From: Clostridiales bacterium
GTDB lineage: Bacteria; Bacillota; Clostridia; Oscillospirales; Oscillospiraceae
NCBI GenBank assembly: GCA_012728025.1
Contig: JAAYFX010000269.1
Coordinates: forward strand, 1-8,052
Reading direction: 5' to 3'
Length of the DNA: 8,052 bases
The translations under genes were made by a program, and so were the position numbers. Of this stretch, positions 1-5,620 are shown in pieces. The notes beneath the pieces are model-generated. The model saw only the letters and a list, made by a program, of their open reading frames with translations, was not told where the DNA came from and ran no database searches. Each line of letters begins with the position of its first letter. Positions within the stretch are counted from its first letter, which is position 1.

Positions 1-819
1 GGTAAGGTCAAGGTCGAAGTTTTCCTCGGGTACGCCAAATTCCGGCAGATAGCGGGTGACGGAGGCAAGTTCGGAACAGCCCGTGTCAAAAATGTCGTTT
101 TTGCCGGAGTATTTTGAAAGGGCGGAGAGCTTTTCGGAAACGGTTCCGGAAATGGAGATAAAGCTCATAATTTCAGAAACATCCCCTTCTGAAATTCCCC
201 CATCCATAAGAAGCCCTCGGCATTTGTCGGCGCCTATTTTATCCAGCTTGTCTATAATGTGCATAATCTCGGAAGCCTTGTCATCAAGACCCAAGATGGC
301 AAAAAAGCCGTTTAAAACCTTGCGGTTATTGACTTTTATCTTAAAGCGTGAAAGCCCCAGGCAGCTAAAGGTTCGGTAGATAACGGCGGGGATTTCCGCC
401 TCGTTTAAAATGCCCAGAGAGCCGTCGCCTATGATGTCTATATCCGCCTGATAAAACTCACGGAAGCGCCCTCTTTGCGCCCGCTCGCCCCTATAAACCT
501 TGCCTATTTGATAGCGCCTGAAGGGAAAGGCAAGACTGCCGTAGTTTGCGGCAACATATTTTGCAAGGGGTACTGTAAGGTCAAAGCGCAGGGCAAGGTC
601 TGTGTCGCCCTTTGTGAAGCGGTATATCTGATTTTCGGTTTCCCCTCCGGCCTTGGCAAGCAAAACCTCGGAGGCTTCGATTATCGGAGTGTCCAAGGCA
701 GTGAAGCCGTATAGGGAATAGGTGCTTCGCAAAATTTCCTGAAAACGCTCCATCTTTGCCTGCTTATCCGGAGCTAGCTCCATAAAGCCCGACAAGGTAC
801 GCGGCTTTACTTTTTCCAT
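1..819 (-). CDS. hisS: Histidine--tRNA ligase (partial, N-terminal 273 residues)
   Basis: Class II aminoacyl-tRNA synthetase that charges tRNA-His with histidine in the cytoplasm, using ATP. My translation from 819 is open to the window edge (273 codons, no stop), against about 420 residues for a full enzyme; the second histidine motif and anticodon-binding domain lie outside. The N-terminus carries RTLSGFMEL (residues 7-15), a variant I associate with a HisRS branch in Clostridia. Also visible are GGETENQIYRF (58-68), RFDLTVPLAKYVA (78-90) and class II motif 2 (about 102-128, with RGER and GRFREFYQ). The ATG at 819 is preceded by AAAGGA at 829-834 with 9 nt spacing. Two terminator-like hairpins separate it from the upstream gene, so it is probably a separate transcription unit, but I see no convincing promoter. 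HisZ, the paralogous HisG regulator, is less likely because the motif 2 QRGRFREFYQ region is intact and no his biosynthesis gene is adjacent; the missing C-terminus prevents certainty. Confidence 0.9.
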   Translation of the reverse strand, partial: MEKVKPRTLSGFMELAPDKQAKMERFQEILRSTYSLYGFTALDTPIIEASEVLLAKAGGETENQIYRFTKGDTDLALRFDLTVPLAKYVAANYGSLAFPFRRYQIGKVYRGERAQRGRFREFYQADIDIIGDGSLGILNEAEIPAVIYRTFSCLGLSRFKIKVNNRKVLNGFFAILGLDDKASEIMHIIDKLDKIGADKCRGLLMDGGISEGDVSEIMSFISISGTVSEKLSALSKYSGKNDIFDTGCSELASVTRYLPEFGVPEENFDLDLT

Positions 820-828
820 ATGCGTTCA

Positions 829-834
829 TCCTTT
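829..834 (-). promoter_or_regulatory. Ribosome binding site of hisS
   Basis: AAAGGA lies 9 nt before the ATG at 819. The last A of this site also begins an ATG (829-827) that is out of frame with hisS, so that ATG cannot be its start. This supports 819 and gives a precedent for reading the similar leader of the methylglyoxal-synthase homologue. Confidence 0.7.
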
Positions 835-871
835 CGGAGATTGTTTTAAAAAAATTTGGTCAAGGCGGTTT

Positions 872-891
872 AAAAAAAGCCCGCCAAGGGC
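872..891 (-). terminator. Second, weaker terminator-like hairpin before hisS
   Basis: On the minus strand GCCC (891-888) pairs with GGGC (882-879) around a five-base loop TTGGC, followed directly by seven T (878-872). The stem is only four base pairs, but all are G:C. It lies about 30 nt beyond the stronger hairpin at 912-951 and could act as a back-up terminator or an attenuator-like element in front of hisS. Thermodynamic scoring is needed to rank it. Confidence 0.45.
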
Positions 892-911
892 GCAAAAAAG
901 CCAGCCCGCTT

Positions 912-951
912 AAAAAAACAACGCTCCCTCCCGAATTGGGACGAGAGCGTT
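912..951 (-). terminator. Rho-independent terminator after the methylglyoxal-synthase homologue
   Basis: Minus-strand transcript: AACGCTCTC (951-943) pairs with GGGAGCGTT (928-920), nine pairs including one G:T. Then comes a single-base bulge (942) and four more pairs, TCCC with GGGA, closing on the loop AATTC (937-933). One G (919) and seven T (918-912) follow. This is a textbook intrinsic terminator, 24 nt past the stop codon at 975. It ends the transcript that carries the upstream gene and perhaps read-through from the whole mre block. Confidence 0.88.
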
Positions 952-974
952 TAAAATTCCTCTTTAGGAGTTTT

Positions 975-1376
975 TTACTTTTTGGGGTTTACAATGTCAC
1001 GCCAGCCAAGGTCACCGCGTTTTAAGCCCTGAATGAGCACCTCTGCCGTTGCGACGTTTGAGGCAAAGGGAATGCTATGCTGGTCGCAGGCTCTGGAAAT
1101 AGCGACGACTTCTTTGTCGGCGTCGCTGGAGGAGGGGTCCCAGAAAAATAAAACCAAATCGATTTCGTTATATGAGATACGCGCGTTAATCTGCTGCGCT
1201 CCGCCCTGTGCTGCGCTGAGGTAAAGGGTTATGGGAAGACCGGTGGCGTCAGAGACTATACGTCCGGTTGTGGCTGTCGCACAAAGGTTGTGCTCTGATA
1301 AAACTCCGCAATATGCAATGCAGAATTGCACCATGAGCTCCTTTTTGTTGTCGTGTGCCATGAGAGCAATATTCAC
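975..1376 (-). CDS. mgsA: Methylglyoxal synthase homologue lacking key catalytic residues
   Basis: Methylglyoxal synthase converts dihydroxyacetone phosphate to methylglyoxal and phosphate. Family membership is clear from IALMAHDNKK (3-12), CATATTG (32-38), DATGLPIT (43-50), GGAQQ (58-62), DLVLFFWDP (73-81) and a C-terminal WRDIV (125-129). I take the GTG at 1376 as start: AAAGGA (1385-1390) is 8 nt upstream, whereas the ATG at 1385 overlaps that site. The GTG also gives 133 residues beginning MNIALMAHD, close to the B. subtilis protein as I recall it. Relative to E. coli numbering (offset 11, one residue deleted before His98), the phosphate ligands Lys23, Thr45, Thr47, Thr48 and Ser65 are kept as K12, T34, T36, T37 and S54, and His19, Asp20 and Asp91 as H8, D9 and D80. 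However, Gly66 is A55, catalytic Asp71 is A60, His98 is A86 and Asp101 is E89. Normal activity is therefore doubtful. The reading frame is intact and the gene has its own promoter and terminator, so it looks like a maintained gene. Confidence 0.88.
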   Translation of the reverse strand: MNIALMAHDNKKELMVQFCIAYCGVLSEHNLCATATTGRIVSDATGLPITLYLSAAQGGAQQINARISYNEIDLVLFFWDPSSSDADKEVVAISRACDQHSIPFASNVATAEVLIQGLKRGDLGWRDIVNPKK

Positions 1377-1384
1377 GGCCTTCA

Positions 1385-1390
1385 TCCTTT
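1385..1390 (-). promoter_or_regulatory. Ribosome binding site deciding a GTG start at 1376
   Basis: AAAGGA lies 8 nt before the GTG at 1376. An ATG at 1385-1383 shares its first base with this site and would have no usable spacing. The first three codons of the longer reading (M-K-A) are not needed by the family. The hisS leader has the same arrangement, an ATG fused to the end of AAAGGA that is not used. Confidence 0.7.
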
Positions 1391-1433
1391 CAGTGAAAAT
1401 TCGGGGTTTTTGTTACTTCCGCTACATCTTTGC

Positions 1434-1462
1434 ATTATACATGGTTTATATGAAAATAGCAA
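1434..1462 (-). promoter_or_regulatory. Sigma-A-type promoter for the methylglyoxal-synthase homologue
   Basis: On the minus strand a -35 box TTGCTA (1462-1457, 4 of 6 consensus) is followed after exactly 17 nt by a perfect -10 box TATAAT (1439-1434). Transcription would start near 1427, giving a leader of about 50 nt to the GTG at 1376. The promoter falls in the 97-nt gap between the PBP2 stop and the mgsA start, so the gene can be expressed independently of the upstream wall-synthesis genes. Confidence 0.75.
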
Positions 1463-1476
1463 CATCTGTATTCCTA

Positions 1477-3579
1477 TTATTTTAATAATGAGTTTTCAGA
1501 CTCTATGTCCGCGGAACTATTTTTAAAGCCAAAGTAGTAATCCAGCACGTTTTTAGCAATTTCTGCCAGAGCTGCTCCGGCTCCGCCTTTTTCTATTACA
1601 ATGGCAACAGCTATTTCAGGGTCCTCATAGGGGGCGAAGCACATAAAGACTGCATTATTGGTAATTCCCTCGCCAATTTGAGCTGTGCCGGTCTTCGCCG
1701 CTACGGAAACGGGGTAACCCGAGAAAACTTCCTTTGTGTTGCCCTGAGCTCTTTGCACAAGGTTATACATACCCAGCTTTACAGCATCATAGTATTCTTG
1801 CTCCATTATCATATTATCAGCTACAATGCCCTTGCGCTGGAAAACACTTTCGGAATAATCATAACTTCGGACGGCCTTTAAGATGCTAGTTTCATAGCGA
1901 AGGCCGTTATTGGCAATAGCAGCGCAGTAGTTTGCAATTTGCAGGGGAGTGAAATGGCTGTCTGACTGGCCTATGGAAGCTGAAAGGGTATCTCCCACAT
2001 ACCAGTCTCTTTCGTTATGTTCTTTCATGTATTCCTTGTTTGCCATAACGCCGGTTTCTTCGTTAAACTCCGCCTCTATACCCGTAGATTCTCCAAGACC
2101 GAAGCGGCCTGCGTAATAAGACATACGGTCAATCCCCAAAGGTTCACTTACAGTATAAAAATAATAGTTGCAGGAATGCTCAATGGCAGAGGTGGTGTTC
2201 TCGTCACCATGCTTACCGGGGTATATCCAGCATTTAGGGGCATAGCCGCCGTCCTCGGGAGCTGCATATTTTTCATAGATGCCCTCACACTTTACAGTTG
2301 AGTTTATGGTGACTATATTCTGGTCTAAAACGGCAAGAGCCGTAACGGGCTTGAAGGTAGAGCCGGGGGCATAAGTGCCTTGCAGGGCACGATTGAAAAG
2401 AGGGCCTGATGTATCTGTGGAAAGCTCTGTGTAGTTTTCCCAAAAGGTGTCCAGTTCATAGGTGGGGTAGCTTGCTATAACAAGGGGTTCGCCGGTTTTT
2501 ATGTTTATAGCAACCACTCCGCCGCCTGTTATCTGGTCTTCAATTTTATCTAGCTGACCGGAGGCTTTGTATTGCTCCTCGTCTGCTGCACGTTTAGTGT
2601 TGGTTTTTTCTATAAAGCTTGCCATGGCAATTTCCGAGGCCTCCTGAAGACCTTGGTCTATGGTGAGATAGGTGTGGTTCCCCGGCTTTGGCTCCACTGT
2701 GTATTTGGTGCTTATAACCGTTCCGCCGGAGGTGGAGGTGACAACTGCCCTGCCGTCTTTACCGTGGAGATAGCTTTCAAAGGCTTTTTCTGCCCCCTCT
2801 TTTCCTATAAGGGCGTTAAACTGATAGCCCTCGTTGCGAAGCTCTTTATAGTCATCCTCATCCATCATGGAAATATAACCGAGGATATGGGCTGCATAGT
2901 TGGTGTTATATTCACGGGCATAGGAAGGCTTGACCTCAAAGCCGGGGACATCCTGCTCCATAAGCCTTGTTATAAGGTCTATGCTCACATCCTCGGCGAA
3001 GATATAATCAAAAGTGTTTATTATATAGCGTATTTTAATCTCATAACGGATGCCGGCAATGGTGCGCATTTCCTCGGAGGTGTAGTTGTTGTCTATTTTA
3101 AAGTTTTCCCTGAAAACCGCCATAAGTTCCACAGCAGTTGTAGCCTCGGGAAGCTTATATTCGGCAAGATAGGCATTAAGCCTTGTCCTTTGAAGGTCGG
3201 ACATATTTGCCACATATTCAAAGGGAGGCTCCTTTGTTATGGGAAGGCTGTCCGTATAGGCATTTCCGGAGTCTGTAACCGCTTCGGCAAGTTGGAGGAT
3301 TATGGAGTTTGGGTCCTCCTGAGCAAAAAGCTCATCCGTGTCAAAGATAAGGTTTGAGCAGGTTCTGTTTGAGACTAAGACCCTTCCATAGCGGTCTAAA
3401 ATGTTGCCTCGGGCGGCGGCCACAGTGCTTGAGGATATAACACTGTTTTGAGACTGCTCAAAATAGGCGGCACCCTCAACAATCTGGAGCTTATAAAGGG
3501 ATACAATATAAACCACCACAAGGATGAGCATTACAGATATAAGAGCCGCAAGCCTAGAAGGCTTAATGGTGTTATTCAT
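1477..3579 (-). CDS. mrdA: Penicillin-binding protein 2 (MrdA-type class B transpeptidase)
   Basis: D,D-transpeptidase that cross-links peptidoglycan during lateral-wall elongation, anchored in the membrane with its catalytic domain outside. The 700 residues start with a short cytoplasmic tail and one membrane segment (about 10-29). The class B signature RGNILDRYGRVLVSN (57-71) opens the dimerisation domain, which runs to about residue 310. The transpeptidase domain carries all three active-site motifs: STFK (S407 nucleophile, K410), SCN (S469-N471) and KTGTAQ (K629 onward). The length exceeds the E. coli enzyme (633), with an extended segment around residues 85-200 as commonly seen in Clostridia. 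The ATG at 3579 has AAAGGA 6 nt upstream. It follows mreD by 40 nt with no terminator visible, which supports an elongasome role in an mreC-mreD-pbp2 operon rather than a sporulation-specific SpoVD role; no PASTA domain is visible. No partner rodA is in the window. C431, C450, H457 and C470 near the active site are noted separately. Confidence 0.93.
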   Translation of the reverse strand: MNNTIKPSRLAALISVMLILVVVYIVSLYKLQIVEGAAYFEQSQNSVISSSTVAAARGNILDRYGRVLVSNRTCSNLIFDTDELFAQEDPNSIILQLAEAVTDSGNAYTDSLPITKEPPFEYVANMSDLQRTRLNAYLAEYKLPEATTAVELMAVFRENFKIDNNYTSEEMRTIAGIRYEIKIRYIINTFDYIFAEDVSIDLITRLMEQDVPGFEVKPSYAREYNTNYAAHILGYISMMDEDDYKELRNEGYQFNALIGKEGAEKAFESYLHGKDGRAVVTSTSGGTVISTKYTVEPKPGNHTYLTIDQGLQEASEIAMASFIEKTNTKRAADEEQYKASGQLDKIEDQITGGGVVAINIKTGEPLVIASYPTYELDTFWENYTELSTDTSGPLFNRALQGTYAPGSTFKPVTALAVLDQNIVTINSTVKCEGIYEKYAAPEDGGYAPKCWIYPGKHGDENTTSAIEHSCNYYFYTVSEPLGIDRMSYYAGRFGLGESTGIEAEFNEETGVMANKEYMKEHNERDWYVGDTLSASIGQSDSHFTPLQIANYCAAIANNGLRYETSILKAVRSYDYSESVFQRKGIVADNMIMEQEYYDAVKLGMYNLVQRAQGNTKEVFSGYPVSVAAKTGTAQIGEGITNNAVFMCFAPYEDPEIAVAIVIEKGGAGAALAEIAKNVLDYYFGFKNSSADIESENSLLK

Positions 3580-3585
3580 GTTATG

Positions 3586-3591
3586 TCCTTT
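3586..3591 (-). promoter_or_regulatory. Ribosome binding site of the PBP2 gene
   Basis: AAAGGA with 6 nt spacing to the ATG at 3579. The same hexamer precedes the mgsA homologue and hisS, so it appears to be the preferred Shine-Dalgarno form of this genome. Confidence 0.65.
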
Positions 3592-3619
3592 CAGGGAAAA
3601 GTGTATACCTGTGCAAATC

Positions 3620-4135
3620 CTATTTGCTCAAATCTAGGCCGGATATTTTCCGACAGGAATAATAGGCTGTGAAACTTAAGGGGAGAGTCCACAAAACCTG
3701 AAGAGCGCCCGTTATAAGAAGGGGCAGAACCTTTGTTTGTGAAAAAACCAAAAGGGCGAACATCTGACAAAAGGCTGTTATAATAAGGGCGGCGGCACTC
3801 ACCAGAAAAAACGACAAAGGCCGCCTGTTTAAAAAAAACATAACAAGGGAACCTGAGGCAAAGCCGATTATAGGTAGGAGAATGGTAAAGAGAAGGGAGG
3901 TTCCGGCAAGGCTTAAATCGTAAAAGATGCCCAGCACAAGGCCGAACACACAGCCCCAGACACCGCCCTCAAAAAAGGCGGCCGCAACGACAAAACAGGG
4001 AATGACCATTGCCGTTACACCTAAAATGGGCACCTTTGCCAGTATGGTGTTTTGGAAAAAAAGTGCGGCGAGGATAAGGCCGAAATATACTATGGCTCGG
4101 CGCACTTTCCTGATATTTATAAGGTCAAGCAGCAT
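3620..4135 (-). CDS. mreD: Rod shape-determining protein MreD
   Basis: Small integral membrane protein of the elongasome. It partners MreC and helps couple the cytoplasmic MreB machinery to PBP2 and RodA. The 171 residues are strongly hydrophobic, with five to six likely membrane segments (about 13-32, 37-55, 58-75, 80-102, 108-132, 136-158). The MreD-like stretch EGGVWGCVFGLVLGIFYD (56-73) has the family's glycine-spaced pattern ending in Asp. Length is normal (about 160-175). The ATG at 4135 lies 11 nt after the mreC stop; the AGGAAG ribosome site overlaps that stop codon, indicating translational coupling. MreD proteins are poorly conserved, so the call rests on hydrophobicity, length, this motif and position between mreC and a class B PBP. 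Confidence 0.9.
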   Translation of the reverse strand: MLLDLINIRKVRRAIVYFGLILAALFFQNTILAKVPILGVTAMVIPCFVVAAAFFEGGVWGCVFGLVLGIFYDLSLAGTSLLFTILLPIIGFASGSLVMFFLNRRPLSFFLVSAAALIITAFCQMFALLVFSQTKVLPLLITGALQVLWTLPLSFTAYYSCRKISGLDLSK

Positions 4136-4146
4136 AAGGCAACTTC

Positions 4147-4998
4147 CTACTCCACAATATTGAAATCTTTTATGACAAATACTTGGGTTAAGGCTCCCGA
4201 CTCACTGGCGGGGGCAATAACAGCATATTCAACCTGCCCTCCGGCCTCAGTATGAAGGCTTTCAACAGTTCCCACTACAAGGCCCACAGGGAAAAAACCG
4301 CCCTTTCCGGAGGTTAAAAGCACATCATCTTTAAGCACTTGAGCCTCTCCTGTAAGGTAGCCAAGCTTTATTCTGTCTTTTTGCATAAGGGCAAAGTCCC
4401 CCACGACCATGGCGGCGGCACCCCCTTCGCCCACAAGGACACCCACACGCATATCCGCATCCACAAGACTGCGAACTGTTGACCAGCCTGTGCCCAGCTC
4501 TATAATCTGGCCTACAAGGCTGTACGAGCTGTCTACAACGCAGTCTCCAACCTCAAGGCCGCTTTCCTCACCTTTGTTTATGGTGAAGCTGCGGCTCCAG
4601 TTGGATGTGCTTCTGTCTATAACCTTGGCAGACTCAAAAACAAGGTGCTTATGCTTGTCCCTAAGACCCAAAAGCTCACGGTAACGCTCGTTTTCCCTTT
4701 CGGCATCCCGAGCCGAGCGCAAAAGCACCTTTGTTTCCGCAAGCTCCACCTTAAGGGCTTCGTTTTCCTCCTGAAGTCTATCATAGCGGAACATATAGCC
4801 GTAAATACCCTCAAGCCAGCCCACAATGCCTGTGGAGGCCTGCTTTATAGGCTGAGCCATAGAGGCGGCGGCATCTTTAGCGGCTATGGCCTCGCCCTCG
4901 GCTCTGCCCTGAGTTATGCCCAGCAAAATTGCGGCACAGGCAACCAAAAGACCAAGGCGTGGGCCATATTTTTTAAGATAGTCTTTAAACTTTTTCAC
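4147..4998 (-). CDS. mreC: Rod shape-determining protein MreC
   Basis: Bitopic membrane protein that scaffolds the elongation complex outside the membrane and activates PBP2. The 283 residues show a basic N-terminus, one membrane segment (about 14-29), a coiled-coil dimerisation helix (about 71-111, rich in E, L, K and R) and the two-lobed beta domain. Typical family stretches are NWSRSFTINKGEESGLEVGD (133-152), LVGQI (161-165) and TSGKGGFFPVGLVVGTV (229-245). The start is GTG at 4998 and overlaps the maf stop by 4 nt (GTGA); a GGGAG-like ribosome site lies about 10 nt upstream inside the end of maf. Length is typical (about 270-300). mreB is not upstream, where it is often found; maf takes that position. 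Confidence 0.95.
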   Translation of the reverse strand: MKKFKDYLKKYGPRLGLLVACAAILLGITQGRAEGEAIAAKDAAASMAQPIKQASTGIVGWLEGIYGYMFRYDRLQEENEALKVELAETKVLLRSARDAERENERYRELLGLRDKHKHLVFESAKVIDRSTSNWSRSFTINKGEESGLEVGDCVVDSSYSLVGQIIELGTGWSTVRSLVDADMRVGVLVGEGGAAAMVVGDFALMQKDRIKLGYLTGEAQVLKDDVLLTSGKGGFFPVGLVVGTVESLHTEAGGQVEYAVIAPASESGALTQVFVIKDFNIVE

Positions 4999-5567
4999 AG
5001 CAATACCACTCCCAGCTTTTCAAGGATTTTTGAGAGTCTGCAAAGGGGAAGCCCCATAACATTGAAAAAATCCCCGTCTATGGCCTCAACGAAAAGTGAG
5101 CCTTTTCCCTGAGCGCCGTAGGAGCCGGCCTTGTCCATGGGTTCCCCCGTTGCGATGTAGGCTTTTATCTCTCTTTCCGAAAGCTCACGAAAGCGTACAT
5201 AGCTTCGCTCGTATTCGCTTATAATCTTATCGCCGGAAATAACACAAATGCCTGTAAAAACCCTGTGGCTGCGGCCGGAAAGACGAGAGAGCATTGAAAA
5301 GGCAGCATCTTCGTTTTCCGGTTTCCCGAGAATATCCCCATCAAGCTCAACAATTGTATCAGCGGCTATTATAACGTCTTTTTCAGAGCAAAGGGCAGAA
5401 ACCTCCCTTGCTTTTTCAAGGGAGAGGGACATAACAGCATCCTGCGGGGGCATATTGGGGGGCAAAAGCTCCTTGGATAAAGCGGGCATAACCCTTAAGT
5501 CGTTTATCCCCAGCATGGTTAAAAGCTGCTTCCTGCGGGGGGACTTTGAAGCTAAAACTATGGCCAT
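4995..5567 (-). CDS. maf: Maf nucleoside triphosphate pyrophosphatase
   Basis: Cytoplasmic house-cleaning enzyme that hydrolyses non-canonical or surplus NTPs to NMP and pyrophosphate; overexpression of B. subtilis Maf blocks septation. The 190 residues contain all family motifs: SKSPRR (7-12), AADTIV (68-73) with Asp70, GKP (81-83), GRSHRV (98-103), DKAGSYGAQG (145-154) and GDFFNVMGLP (165-174). The pattern fits the dTTP/UTP-type (YhdE-like) subgroup, an inference from motif similarity only. The ATG at 5567 has AAGGA with 7 nt spacing. The gene follows the U32 gene by 53 nt and runs into mreC with a 4-nt overlap. The maf-mreCD linkage is common in Clostridia and Bacilli and supports a shared operon. 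Confidence 0.95.
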   Translation of the reverse strand: MAIVLASKSPRRKQLLTMLGINDLRVMPALSKELLPPNMPPQDAVMSLSLEKAREVSALCSEKDVIIAADTIVELDGDILGKPENEDAAFSMLSRLSGRSHRVFTGICVISGDKIISEYERSYVRFRELSEREIKAYIATGEPMDKAGSYGAQGKGSLFVEAIDGDFFNVMGLPLCRLSKILEKLGVVLL

Positions 5568-5620
5568 AAAATTATCCTTCCGATAGTCTTTTTATGTCGT
5601 AATAAAATCGTCTGGAGGGC

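Noticed and set aside
475..714. Plus-strand open frame of 79 codons.
   Set aside because: It is antisense to hisS, whose translation matches conserved synthetase motifs through this stretch.
1..819. HisZ (regulatory subunit of HisG) instead of HisRS.
   Set aside because: The motif 2 region and the ETENQIYRF and RFDLTVP segments match a functional synthetase, and no histidine biosynthesis gene is adjacent. The absent C-terminus leaves slight doubt.
858..863. TTGACC on the minus strand as a -35 box for hisS.
   Set aside because: No acceptable -10 box occurs 16-18 nt downstream; that spacing falls on C/G-rich sequence next to the ribosome site.
820..974. Possible T-box leader for hisS, suggested by the strong hairpin with CGTCCC and GGGA arms.
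   Set aside because: No AGGGTGG antiterminator element or specifier stem is visible, and the space upstream of the hairpin is coding sequence of the mgsA homologue. The hairpin is better read as that gene's terminator.
1476..1489. Inverted repeat ATTATT-TT-AATAAT over the PBP2 stop codon.
   Set aside because: The stem is entirely A:T with a two-base loop and no following T-run, so it is not a credible terminator.
2572..3357. A 261-codon plus-strand open frame.
   Set aside because: It lies wholly antisense to the PBP2 gene, has no family resemblance that I recognise, and its Cys/Gly/Phe-rich make-up fits a codon-bias shadow.
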